DNA from: Lachnospiraceae bacterium
GTDB lineage: Bacteria; Bacillota; Clostridia; Lachnospirales; Lachnospiraceae
Direction of reading: 5' to 3'
DNA length: 64,000 bases
Assembly: GCA_024403485.1 (NCBI GenBank)
Contig: JAKSRT010000001.1
Location: 1 to 64,000, forward strand
The notes beneath the pieces were generated by a model, which worked only from the letters and a program-made list of their open reading frames with translations, made no database searches and was not told the origin of the DNA. This document shows, in pieces, positions 8,672 through 16,348 of the stretch (position 1 is its first letter; each line of letters opens with the position of its first letter). A program made the translations under genes and the position numbers.

Positions 8672-8756
8672 CCTGTCAAAACCGCTGGTTTGAAGTAAGG
8701 TTCGTTTGGAAAAAGATTCCTATATGGCTGTTATGTCTGTATCTCCGGTTTATAAC

Positions 8757-9013
8757 TTTAGGTGATAATTTCCCTTTTTTGCCTCTCATTACCTAAATCA
8801 TCTTATTCATCTTCGTCTTTACATGCACTTTAGGTAATAAATACTAATATCTTGCTTCTATTACCTAAAATTTCTTTCTCGTGTCAGTTTTTCCCAATAA
8901 TTTAGGTAATAAGCGCCTGTTTTCTACTTTTATTGCAAAAATTTACCCGTTAGTACCAAGTTCCTTCAAAGATTTAGGTAATGGATACTATTTTCTGCCT
9001 CTCATTACAAAAA
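8757..9013. repeat. 72-bp-period dyad array A (4 units)
   Basis: TTTAGGTAAT (TTTAGGTGAT in the first unit) starts at 8757, 8829, 8901 and 8973, exactly 72 bp apart. In every unit the inverted partner ATTACCTAAA or a degraded form of it starts 31 bp later (8788, 8860, 8932, 9004). The sequence between the arms and between units has diverged strongly, so arms and spacing are the conserved part. The last two right arms have lost the CCT core. The same design recurs at 28495-28823. No coding capacity is apparent. Confidence 0.9.
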
Positions 9014-9121
9014 ATGCTCTCAGATGTCTTTCGCTCTCTACGGAAACTCAGATGAGCATCTTTCAAGAATGTCACAGCATAATAATATTTCAAGAAATTT
9101 TAAAAAAATGAAAAAAAGGGT

Positions 9122-9150
9122 TTGACAAAATCTAAAAGTGCGTGTATATT
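9122..9150 (+). promoter_or_regulatory. Promoter of tRNA-Gly
   Basis: TTGACA (9122-9127), 17-base spacer, TATATT (9145-9150). The tRNA begins 44 bases after the -10 box, leaving a short leader that includes the repetitive stretch with three ACAACAAA/ACACAACAAA motifs. Confidence 0.85.
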
Positions 9151-9194
9151 AATTTTTGTTGCGAGACACAACAAATAGCAACACAACAAAATAT

Positions 9195-9266
9195 GCGCGA
9201 GTGGCTCAGCGGTGGAGCACAACCTTGCCAAGGTTGGGGTCGCGGGTTCGATCCCCGTCTCGCGCT
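9195..9266 (+). tRNA. tRNA-Gly (anticodon GCC)
   Basis: Full cloverleaf. The acceptor GCGCGAG pairs with CTCGCGC, discriminator T. The D-arm is GCTCAGCGGTGGAGC, the anticodon stem CAACC/GGTTG holds loop TTGCCAA with anticodon GCC, and the T-arm contains GGTTCGATCC. The CCA end is not encoded. It is a single tRNA with its own promoter and terminator. Confidence 0.97.
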
Positions 9267-9267
9267 C

Positions 9268-9308
9268 TAACAAAAAGAGATATCCGAATGGATATCTCTT
9301 TTTTGTTA
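9268..9308 (+). terminator. Terminator of tRNA-Gly
   Basis: AAAGAGATATCC and GGATATCTCTTT form a perfect stem around GAAT, extended by outer TAACAAA/TTTGTTA pairing and a T-rich 3' side. It begins two bases after the tRNA. Confidence 0.9.
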
Positions 9309-9328
9309 GACTACGAAACCAGGTGAGA

Positions 9329-9530
9329 ATCCGCGAAGGGCGCTTCAGTATTCTTTTATCTTACATATTCTGTCCCGCGCCCTCGCGGATGCGACTTACG
9401 AAAGCTACAAGTCGGGGCACAGGCATGTGAATAGAAAGACCGCGGGAGCTTGCTCACTAAGGGCTTGTCTTTCACATGCCTGTATCGTGCGCCAGCACGT
9501 GATAATAGATTTGCTGCGCAAATCTATTAT
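9329..9530. other. Dense hairpin cluster downstream of tRNA-Gly
   Basis: Five separate inverted repeats lie within 202 bp. (1) ATCCGCGAAGGGCGC at 9329 with GCGCCCTCGCGGAT at 9377 (14 pairs, one bulge). (2) CGACTT/AAGTCG at 9392-9414. (3) AGGCATGTGAA at 9421 with TTCACATGCCT at 9471, extendable by AGAC/GTCT. (4) CGTGC-GCCA-GCACG at 9486-9499. (5) A perfect 13-base stem with three-base loop at 9502-9530. GC content is clearly higher than in the flanks. No convincing reading frame covers it. It could be a structured RNA, a decayed mobile element or a composite of small palindromic repeats. Confidence 0.7.
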
Positions 9531-9531
9531 A

Positions 9532-9544
9532 CCCGTCTCGCGCT
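9532..9544 (+). repeat. 13-bp direct copy of the tRNA-Gly 3' end
   Basis: CCCGTCTCGCGCT here repeats the last 13 bases of the tRNA (9254-9266). The two copies bracket the terminator and hairpin cluster (278 bp apart). Such 3'-end duplications are the usual mark of tRNA-targeted integration (attL/attR). No integrase lies between them, so it would be a scar at most; chance similarity or gene conversion is the alternative. Confidence 0.55.
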
Positions 9545-9597
9545 TTATTTTAAAAAAAGCATCGAAATGTTGGGTTTTGGTGGTTCCCGATGCACTT

Positions 9598-9829
9598 TCA
9601 GTTTCTTTTGGATAGGTTTTTAACGGCCGATAATTTTTCATAAAATAATCCGCTATATGTTTCCAAACCTGCCAAGCACCCTTTAGGCACAAAAGCATAT
9701 TCCACCGGATGCTCATTCTCATTAGAACTTCTGCAAAGGAAACAAAACTCATCAAAAAAGTCTTTTTAAATGATTCTAATCTTGTATTTAATCCATGCTT
9801 ATATTCAAATATGCCATAAGATTCCAAAA
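9598..9829 (-). pseudogene. Frameshifted gene remnant of unknown family
   Basis: On the minus strand one frame reads LESYGIFEYKHGLN...SFKK. After a run of six T's (near 9756), the neighbouring frame continues as FFDEFCFLC, then EHPVEYAFVPKGCLAG, LETYSGLFYEKL and a stop after KNLSKRN. Both halves look like ordinary soluble protein and join naturally at the homopolymer, so a single frameshift has split one C-terminal fragment. The region upstream also shows coherent residues in a third frame (FDGGSSVISHF), implying further decay. I do not recognise the family. A sequencing error at the homopolymer would explain only the main shift. Confidence 0.5.
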
Positions 9830-10034
9830 GAAAAATGGCTTATAACCGAACTTCCACCATCAAAAAGTTTTCTTATATTATCTTTTTGTATTAATAATCA
9901 TGATTTGTCTTTTCAATAAACCGCATCTCATAACTAATAACAAAGAAAAATAACATAATCACAAACCATATACCTTTACAAGAACAAAAGTAGTTTTTGT
10001 TCATACATAAGGTAATATAACGGATAATAAACTC

Positions 10035-10544
10035 TTAAAAATCAAATTCAAAGGTTGCACTGTTGTTCAGTACATCAAGCGCAATCTGGGCCTTTGAAAG
10101 TTCATCTGTAACCTTGTTAAAATCCTCCGCAACTTTATCAAGATCATAGTTGATATATATATAATCGATTATATTTGACTGCCTTCCATAGTGTTCCTCA
10201 ACACGAGACTTTGGAAGTTTGGAACTCATCTCAGCGAGCTTTGCTTTTTTCTTCGTAAGCTGAGGAATATAAACAAGCATCTCATCCACGGTCATATCAA
10301 AGCCTTCAACAATTTGTGTTGTATTGAAAGTATTGATTGCATGCTTAATTTTGCGAATCTTGTTTTCTAAATCAGCAAGTGCCTTCTGGGTTTCTTCATA
10401 ATTATATTCCGGGCGAACAGAATTAACCTCTTCACCCATTGCAGCATGGAATTCTTTACTACGTTCCTCTCTATTAAGTAATGCTGTATACTCATCATTA
10501 AGTTTCTTGAGAAGTTTATTTGCTTCAGCAGATGTATATTTCAT
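10035..10544 (-). CDS. Coiled-coil protein, possibly DIP1984/septicolysin-like
   Basis: A 169-aa, highly charged, predominantly helical protein with no signal peptide. The central stretch KIRKIKHAINTFNTT followed by VDEMLVYIPQLTKKKAKL resembles the pattern of the DIP1984 (septicolysin) family, where an INxTN motif is followed by a region beginning with a Thr-rich turn. The match is from memory of the family pattern and is moderate. It has a good AGGAGG ribosome site. It stands alone between the decayed region and a helix-turn-helix gene on the same strand. Function unknown. Confidence 0.6.
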   Translation of the reverse strand: MKYTSAEANKLLKKLNDEYTALLNREERSKEFHAAMGEEVNSVRPEYNYEETQKALADLENKIRKIKHAINTFNTTQIVEGFDMTVDEMLVYIPQLTKKKAKLAEMSSKLPKSRVEEHYGRQSNIIDYIYINYDLDKVAEDFNKVTDELSKAQIALDVLNNSATFEFDF

Positions 10545-10688
10545 GGTCTTTTCCTCCTATACCGCATAATTCTCACACCAAATATCATAGCACTCAGCAC
10601 ATGGGTTGTCACAAAAATCACACAAGCACCCGCCTATCAGGTAATTGATGTTTCGTGCGCTACGCGAGCCCATTCCGGTCAGGCCCAT

Positions 10689-10717
10689 AAAAAAAGCAGG
10701 GGAACAGCGTCCCCTGC
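10689..10717 (-). terminator. Terminator of the helix-turn-helix gene
   Basis: GCAGGGGA and TCCCCTGC form an 8-base GC-rich stem with a six-base loop; on the minus strand it is followed by TTTTTTT. It lies 13 bp beyond the stop of the regulator gene. Confidence 0.92.
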
Positions 10718-10729
10718 CTATCAAGTAGT

Positions 10730-11755
10730 CTATAACTGATAAATTCTGTCTTTGAATTCCTTCTCAATCGACTGATATTCTTCTTCTGAATAAAGCTTCT
10801 TTTCTTTAATCATATCGAGATAGTTTTCGCAAATCTCATTGGCCTTTTCCTGTTCACCGGCTCTGGCATAAACCATCATTTTATTATGATTGAACTTTTT
10901 CCAGAAACCCTTGTCCTCCACGCCAATGTACTCGGGAATTTCTTCGAATGCTTTTACAATATTTTCACACCATTCAAGATTCTTGATTGCCTCTTCTTTT
11001 TCGCCCCAGTAAGCATAGTTTTCAACGATGCAGTGAAACCAAGCTGCGATTACTGAGTAAAACATTCTGTTTGTGGCAACAAAGCTGTCTTTCATTTCTT
11101 CAAATCCATGCTCAAAGAATGCCAGTTCCGAGGTTATCAGTTCCTTTATTCTTCTGTTTTCCAGGCTGGGCAATACATTAATGTGCTCCCGTGCATTTTC
11201 AAAATCTTTTTTGTGTATGTATATCCAGGCAAGTGCATAGTGCGTTTTCTCAATTATTTTCTGATTGTTTGAATAGCGTATGATCGTCACGCCCTTTTTG
11301 ATACCCTCTTCCAGTATCGATTCTGCCCTTGCCGGATCATCAGAAAGAAGGCCCTCCATATCAATGTAATAGCTTAATCCTGCTACTTCCTGCACATACA
11401 TTATTCCGATTTCGAAATTCATTGGATTTTTGTTTGATTCGTCGGCTAAAAAGAGAACTCTTTTTAACGCGCTTCCCCTGGGATCGGAAATGTCATACAT
11501 TGTATCCAGTTTTTCCTGTATCGCCTTAACCGTGTAGCCATCCTGATTTAATGCGTTATTTCCAAGCAGCATGTCGGTCGTAATGTTCAATGCCTGCGCA
11601 ATCGGTACAATCATGGATACGTCCGGAAGACCGGCCTCCGATTCCCATCTGCTGACTGCCTGCGGTGTAACCCCAAGCATACCTGCCAGTTCTTCCTGTG
11701 TGAAGCCTTTGTTTTTTCTGAAATTTTTAATGTTTAATCCTAAATTATTAGCCAT
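10730..11755 (-). CDS. XRE-family helix-turn-helix regulator with TPR-like sensor domain
   Basis: Residues 1-65 form a Cro/C1-type HTH: NIKNFRKNKGFTQEELAGMLGVTPQAVSRWESE, then PIAQALNITTDMLLG. The remaining 270 residues are helical with aromatic and Ala patterns typical of tetratricopeptide-like repeats (for example ALAWIYIHKKDFENAREH, AYWGEKEEAIKNLEWCE and MVYARAGEQEKANEICENYL). Such regulators often bind peptides or partner proteins. It is divergently oriented to the NTPase gene; the shared 225-bp region holds a promoter for this gene. Ribosome site AGGAGAG. Target genes unknown; autoregulation or control of the NTPase is plausible. Confidence 0.88.
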   Translation of the reverse strand: MANNLGLNIKNFRKNKGFTQEELAGMLGVTPQAVSRWESEAGLPDVSMIVPIAQALNITTDMLLGNNALNQDGYTVKAIQEKLDTMYDISDPRGSALKRVLFLADESNKNPMNFEIGIMYVQEVAGLSYYIDMEGLLSDDPARAESILEEGIKKGVTIIRYSNNQKIIEKTHYALAWIYIHKKDFENAREHINVLPSLENRRIKELITSELAFFEHGFEEMKDSFVATNRMFYSVIAAWFHCIVENYAYWGEKEEAIKNLEWCENIVKAFEEIPEYIGVEDKGFWKKFNHNKMMVYARAGEQEKANEICENYLDMIKEKKLYSEEEYQSIEKEFKDRIYQL

Positions 11756-11815
11756 AACCGCTCTCCTGTTTTCTTTTCTTCACATAAATAAACTGCAGAT
11801 TTATCTTGTAACTTT

Positions 11816-11843
11816 ATTATAGCAATCTGATTTTAGTATACAA
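11816..11843 (-). promoter_or_regulatory. Promoter of the helix-turn-helix gene
   Basis: On the minus strand TTGTAT (11838-11843), a 16-base spacer, then TATAAT (11816-11821). The gene starts about 60 bases downstream. Confidence 0.6.
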
Positions 11844-11980
11844 TCAATGGACTATTGAGAAAAAAACAATTACCGCTTGAGAAAAGGATTTGGGCCATTC
11901 ATTGCAAAAGCAGACTGCCATTGTGCAATTGTGGTAAAATAGGAATAATCACGAAAAAGAAAAATACATCAGAGGTATGT

Positions 11981-12610
11981 ATGCTTCAATATATAAAAGA
12001 ACACATATCAGGCAAAAAACATATCGTCATAACCGGTGGGCGCGGAAGCGGCAAATCAACACTGCTAAAAAAGATTTTTGCCGAATACAGCGAAGTTTGC
12101 GCTCACTCCACAATCGGTAGCGGTGCGCCAGTCATCTCCACAAACATCGGCGAAACACTTATTCTCCCCGCGGACGACAGCAACCAGCTAATTTCATCCG
12201 AAGAAAACCCGTTATTGCCCATTCCCGGAATTGTTACATGGAGCGAACCTAAAAGGGCCGTATATATGCGAAAATCAGACAGTGACAAAGTCATAACCAT
12301 CGGTGAATTTAATCCAGACAGTACGTCAAAAGAAAACAGGATGATTCCCGTACCCGACGGATTTGATATCCATGGCGTAAATGTTTTGGACAGCCTTATA
12401 AATGATTCTTCCGAATGGGTATTTATCGACGAAATAGGCTATCTTGAATCTTCAAGCATTCGATATTTAGAAAAACTTGATGAGCTTTTAGATAAAAAAC
12501 GAGTTTTTGCAGTGGTAAGAAAGCAGGAAATCAAACACATTCAGGATATAATTGCCAGGAGCGATGTGTTGGTGATTGATTTGGATAATTGTTCATTAAA
12601 AAATCTTTAA
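11981..12610 (+). CDS. P-loop NTPase, THEP1-like
   Basis: Small nucleoside triphosphatase (209 aa). Walker A is ITGGRGSGKSTLLKK near residue 18. Walker B WVFIDEIGYLESSS near 146 has the DEIG(x)(L/M)E form found in THEP1/NTPase_1 proteins. A C-terminal strand FAVVRKQ also fits that family. I use the ATG at 11981: the reading frame extends 126 bp upstream, but that part is not conserved-looking and AGAGGT precedes this ATG. It is divergent from the HTH regulator. Cellular role unknown; related proteins hydrolyse NTPs broadly. Confidence 0.75.
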   Translation: MLQYIKEHISGKKHIVITGGRGSGKSTLLKKIFAEYSEVCAHSTIGSGAPVISTNIGETLILPADDSNQLISSEENPLLPIPGIVTWSEPKRAVYMRKSDSDKVITIGEFNPDSTSKENRMIPVPDGFDIHGVNVLDSLINDSSEWVFIDEIGYLESSSIRYLEKLDELLDKKRVFAVVRKQEIKHIQDIIARSDVLVIDLDNCSLKNL

Positions 12611-12648
12611 ATAATTCTATCGACTCTTACGCAACATAATAGTTTACG

Positions 12649-12792
12649 TTATCATTATCGAGCAGGGAGAAAGATTCAATAGGACTTTTGTATCCCGTTG
12701 AACATACGGAAGCCGGTGAAGGAGGAACAGCTGTTTTTACCGCCAAAGCCATAGAAATATTCTGCAGGCAACCCGGATATAACCTACCATAA
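12649..12792 (+). pseudogene. Possible C-terminal gene remnant
   Basis: In one frame the sequence reads EKDSIGLLYPVEHTEAGEGG, then TAVFTAKAIEIFCRQPGYNL, and a stop at 12790. There is no start codon with a ribosome site, and a stop lies shortly upstream, so it would be a 3' fragment of a lost gene. The composition (conserved-looking Gly, His, Glu, Cys) is protein-like. I do not recognise the family, and a chance open stretch cannot be excluded. Confidence 0.35.
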
Positions 12793-12807
12793 TTACCCTG
12801 TAAAAAA

Positions 12808-12836
12808 TTGCATTATAACGGATTAAGTACTAAAAT
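12808..12836 (+). promoter_or_regulatory. Promoter of the chemoreceptor gene
   Basis: TTGCAT (12808-12813), 17-base spacer, TAAAAT (12831-12836). The transcript would carry a leader of roughly 30 bases with AGGAGG ahead of the ATG at 12875. Confidence 0.65.
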
Positions 12837-12874
12837 ATATGCATAAAATCTTCTCATTCAGGAGGCCAATACAT

Positions 12875-14344
12875 ATGAATATGGAAGTCAGACAAATGCT
12901 TGAAAAAAACAAAAAAGCCAGGTCCTTAGGTCTTGGAATTCTTGTTTTCGGATTTATTCTTTGTACGCTCGGCTTTTTGTCAGGCGTTGCAGTAACTGCC
13001 GAAACCGTGATAAGAGTTGCATTCTTTCCGATTGCCATTGCAGCATTGCTTTTTCTTTTCAGCAAATATAAAGAAAAAGAAATTTTTAGTTCCATCAGTT
13101 TTGCAGTTTTGACTTTAGCGTATATTGCAGTTGTTCTTTTTACAAAAAACATTTACATGTATGCATATATATATTTGATTATGATTTATACAGTCATTTA
13201 TATGAACAAAAAGCTTACCGTCGGTGCTCTTGTTGCATGTAACATTTTCAATATTATGGGAACCGTCCGCTTCATTATTATTAAAGTCGGTTCCACCAAT
13301 GAACTTTTTATCCAGGCTGTTTTTGTTATTTTTGTATCGGTTCTTTTATACAGTATCGTTACATTAAACGACCGCCATTCAAAAGAAACCATGGATGCGG
13401 TAACTGAGCAGTCGGAAAAAGAAGCTGTTGTTGCAAAACAGATTCTTTCTCTTTCAGAACAGTTGGCCGAAAAGTTTGAAGTAGCCAAGCAGGAAGCTGA
13501 ATCAATGACTGAGAATATGGACGCCAGTAACAATGCCGTATCTGAGATTGCGGAAAGCATTAAGGTTACTGCCGAATCAATAGAACAGCAAACCGTACTG
13601 ACAGCCGATATTCAGGCAAGACTTGAGGAAACCGATAAAGCCACCGCAGAAATGCATGATGCAGCCGATGCATCAGCCGAAGCCGTCGAAGCAGGCAAGC
13701 AGGCTATGGAAGAGCTTTCAAAGCAGGCCGAACTTACAGGCGAACTCAATAAAAAGAGTCAGGAGACAACCGAAGAACTGGCAAACAGAATTCATGAAGT
13801 CGAAAGTATTACCGGAGAAATCCTTAATATTTCGAACCAGACAAACCTTCTTGCCCTCAATGCTTCCATCGAAGCAGCCAGAGCCGGTGAAGCAGGTCGC
13901 GGTTTTGCCGTTGTAGCCGATGAAATAAGGCAGCTTTCCGAACAGACAAAGAATTCAGTTAACAAAATCACAGAAATCACCAAGAGACTGGTTGATAACT
14001 CCGTGGAAGCTTCTGACAATATGAGTCAGTCCATAGCCGCCTCAGCAAAACAAAATGAAATGGTTGCCAATACTATTTCGGATATTGACACCATCGCAGA
14101 AAAGAATGCAATCCTTCTTAGTTTGATGCAGACAATTTCAAAGCAAATCGAAAGTGTTCTTATTGCCAACACCCAGATTAATGACTCGATATCAAATCTT
14201 TCTGCTATGAGTCAGCAGGTAGCTGCGTCAACGGAAAGCAGTTCACATGTCATGAGCGACAGCATGTCTTCAGTTAATTCTTTGAACGAATTGCTTGCAG
14301 AAATATATGACATTTCAAAAGAAATGGAACAACTGACAAGGTAA
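12875..14344 (+). CDS. Methyl-accepting chemotaxis protein
   Basis: Membrane chemoreceptor signalling to CheA/CheW. Residues about 15-160 hold six hydrophobic segments with very short loops and no large extracellular sensor, so it probably senses membrane state, small molecules or the cell interior. A long coiled-coil follows. The signalling hairpin tip is intact: [34 protein letters not shown] (about residues 322-355). I use the ATG at 12875, nine bases after AGGAGG, in place of an upstream in-frame ATG. Length 489 aa. No other che genes are adjacent, so it is an orphan receptor. Its presence indicates a chemotactic organism. Confidence 0.93.
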   Translation: MNMEVRQMLEKNKKARSLGLGILVFGFILCTLGFLSGVAVTAETVIRVAFFPIAIAALLFLFSKYKEKEIFSSISFAVLTLAYIAVVLFTKNIYMYAYIYLIMIYTVIYMNKKLTVGALVACNIFNIMGTVRFIIIKVGSTNELFIQAVFVIFVSVLLYSIVTLNDRHSKETMDAVTEQSEKEAVVAKQILSLSEQLAEKFEVAKQEAESMTENMDASNNAVSEIAESIKVTAESIEQQTVLTADIQARLEETDKATAEMHDAADASAEAVEAGKQAMEELSKQAELTGELNKKSQETTEELANRIHEVESITGEILNISNQTNLLALNASIEAARAGEAGRGFAVVADEIRQLSEQTKNSVNKITEITKRLVDNSVEASDNMSQSIAASAKQNEMVANTISDIDTIAEKNAILLSLMQTISKQIESVLIANTQINDSISNLSAMSQQVAASTESSSHVMSDSMSSVNSLNELLAEIYDISKEMEQLTR

Positions 14345-14364
14345 TATATAGCAAACCATAAATA

Positions 14365-14427
14365 ATACCCGTCGTTAAAGTGTATATTTGCTGCAATATA
14401 CATACTAAAGCGGCGGGTATATTTTTA
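14365..14427 (+). terminator. Terminator of the chemoreceptor gene
   Basis: ATACCCG and CGGGTAT close an outer stem, with an inner GTATATT/AATATAC stem; ATTTTTAT follows. It lies about 20 bp past the stop. Confidence 0.75.
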
Positions 14428-14471
14428 TAAAAGCCATGATCTGCATATATTTTTCAAAAGTTATAAGTTGC

Positions 14472-15080
14472 ATGAATAAAAGAAACAATTTTTTAAAAAA
14501 TATAATAAAATACTCTTCTATCATTTTGGGCGCCGGAATACTGGCTTTCGGAATCTATAATGTTCATTCAAGGTGTGCCATATCAGAAGGCGGTGCTTTA
14601 GGCCTGTCTCTGCTTTTCCTGCACTGGTTTCACATTTCTCCGGGCATAAGCAACCTTGTTATGGACGTTCTGGCCATAGCTGCCGGAACCATGATTTTGC
14701 AAAAGAAATTTTTGATAGACTCAATAATAGCTTCTGTTGCTTATTCACTATGGTATTTTCTTTTTGAAATAACAGGACCGCTGCTTCCAAGTTTTAAGCA
14801 ACGGCCGCTTGTTGCCGTTATCATAGGCGCAATATTCGTAGGTGTAGGCACTTCGATGATAGTTAGCCACGAGTGTGCTGCAGGAGCCGACGATTCTCTG
14901 GCGCTGATTTTTCAGGCAAAAACAAAAATACGCCTGTCTGTTTTTTACGTTATGAGCGACACCGTTGTGTTGCTTCTTTCACTAAGCTATATCCCGGTAA
15001 GGCAAATTGCCTGGTCGCTGCTTAGCGTTATGCTTTCATCTTTAGTAATTGCACTTTTATGTCCCAAACCAAAAACGTAG
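14472..15080 (+). CDS. YitT/YczE-like integral membrane protein
   Basis: About 202 aa with five to six membrane segments. GGALGLSLLFLHWF and the pattern of GxG-containing helices (VIIGAIFVGVGTSMIV, then GADDSLALIF) resemble the YitT/YczE group (DUF161). Function of that group is not established. Starts are ambiguous: 14436 (12 codons longer) and 14472 are both ATG, and neither has a clear Shine-Dalgarno site; I prefer 14472 because it opens with a typical basic n-region. It converges with mnmA; the shared terminator begins inside its last codons. Confidence 0.65.
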   Translation: MNKRNNFLKNIIKYSSIILGAGILAFGIYNVHSRCAISEGGALGLSLLFLHWFHISPGISNLVMDVLAIAAGTMILQKKFLIDSIIASVAYSLWYFLFEITGPLLPSFKQRPLVAVIIGAIFVGVGTSMIVSHECAAGADDSLALIFQAKTKIRLSVFYVMSDTVVLLLSLSYIPVRQIAWSLLSVMLSSLVIALLCPKPKT

Positions 15081-15118
15081 AGATTAATGTCCGATTATCG
15101 GCACAATCTCTACGTTTT
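15072..15118. terminator. Bidirectional terminator between the YitT-like gene and mnmA
   Basis: AAACGTAGAGATT and AATCTCTACGTTT form a long perfect stem with A and T runs on both sides; a small CGATTATCG dyad sits in the loop. It serves both convergent genes. Confidence 0.93.
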
Positions 15119-15121
15119 ATA

Positions 15122-16183
15122 TTATTTGCCCACTATGGTTCCGCCGGCATATACATAGTTATTATCATAAAATACAGCAGTCTGTCCCGGAGTAACCGCT
15201 CTTACCGGCTTTTCAAACTTGACGAAAAGCGTTTCTTCATCGGTTCTTGTTACCAAGCATTTTTCACCGTTGTGATGATATCTGACACGGCAAACAAGAT
15301 TTACGGTATCACCCACGGGTATTTCATCCACTGCCACAAAATTTAAGTCTTTACAGGTCAGTGTATCTGAAAAAATATCATCTCCCACGCCAAGCACAAC
15401 CTCGTTGGTTTCCGGTCTGATTTCCGTAACAAAAGCCGGTACTCCAAGAGCAATTCCCAGTCCTTTTCTCTGGCCAACAGTATAATGGGTTATGCCTTTG
15501 TGTTTTCCAAGTACTTCTCCGTCTTTTGTCACAAAATTGCCGGGTTTTGGAAGAACAATACCCGGTCTTGATTTAAGAAAATCCGAATAGTCGTCTTCAT
15601 CGATAAAGCAAACATCCTGACTGTCCTTTTTATTGGCTGCCAAAAGTCCCAGATTTGCGGCAATTGCACGAACTTCATCTTTGCTTTCAAAAGCGCCCAA
15701 AGGCATTTTGGTACGTCTTAGCTGTTCCTGCGTCAGCTTGCTTAAAACATAAGTCTGATCCTTGGCCGCAAACTTTGCATTGGCAACGGTATATCTTTTA
15801 TTGGGAAGCTCGATAATATTGGCATAATGCCCCGTAGCTACATATTCTGCCCCGATTTTATCCGCATATGCCAAAAGAGCTGCCCATTTTGCCACACGAT
15901 TACAAAGAACACAGGGATTAGGAGTTCTTCCGCAAAGATACTCGCTTACGAAATTATCCACAACAATGCTCTCAAATTCTTTTTTATAATTGACTATCTC
16001 ATGTTTGATTCCAAGAATTTTTGCGGTTTCGGCCGCTTCAATACCGTCTTCGCATACTTCGGGGTAGTCTCTCCACATTTCCAAAGTCATTCCGATAACT
16101 TCATACCCTTGTTCTTTTAACAAATATGCCGCTACGGAGGAATCAACACCACCCGACATTCCGATTACTACTTTTTCTTTCAC
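15122..16183 (-). CDS. mnmA: tRNA-specific 2-thiouridylase MnmA
   Basis: Thiolates U34 of tRNA-Lys/Glu/Gln using sulfur relayed from a cysteine desulfurase. The PP-loop GMSGGVDSSVAAYLL is at the N-terminus. The two catalytic cysteines are in NPCVLCN (near residue 97) and SQDVCFID (near 195). YATGHYA, HYTVGQRKGLGIA and the C-terminal barrel motif TPGQTAVFY are also present. I choose GTG at 16183, ten bases after AAGGAG; the TTG at 16192 lies too close to that site. Length 353 aa is typical. No nifS-like gene is adjacent. Confidence 0.95.
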   Translation of the reverse strand: MKEKVVIGMSGGVDSSVAAYLLKEQGYEVIGMTLEMWRDYPEVCEDGIEAAETAKILGIKHEIVNYKKEFESIVVDNFVSEYLCGRTPNPCVLCNRVAKWAALLAYADKIGAEYVATGHYANIIELPNKRYTVANAKFAAKDQTYVLSKLTQEQLRRTKMPLGAFESKDEVRAIAANLGLLAANKKDSQDVCFIDEDDYSDFLKSRPGIVLPKPGNFVTKDGEVLGKHKGITHYTVGQRKGLGIALGVPAFVTEIRPETNEVVLGVGDDIFSDTLTCKDLNFVAVDEIPVGDTVNLVCRVRYHHNGEKCLVTRTDEETLFVKFEKPVRAVTPGQTAVFYDNNYVYAGGTIVGK

Positions 16184-16348
16184 CAGAATCAATCTCCTTA
16201 TCTATAGAAAAAGAACTTAACAATTTTTATCTCTTAATTTTCTATTTGTGTTTTATCAATATTATATAATATCTTAAGTGCTGTTGTATAATTATAAAGC
16301 ATTTAAAATAAAATCAATATATAAGAAAGTAATAAAATTCAAGTTACC

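Noticed and set aside
9212..9430. 72-aa plus-strand frame
   Set aside because: Starts inside tRNA-Gly and runs through its terminator and the hairpin cluster; an artefact.
9254..9544. Integrated plasmid or prophage at tRNA-Gly
   Set aside because: Only 278 bp lie between the 13-bp copies and no integrase or replication gene is present; at most a scar.
9405..9827. Intact 140-aa minus-strand gene
   Set aside because: Only the first part is protein-like; after the T-run the coherent sequence continues in another frame, and the last part reads through the hairpin cluster. Treated as a frameshifted remnant.
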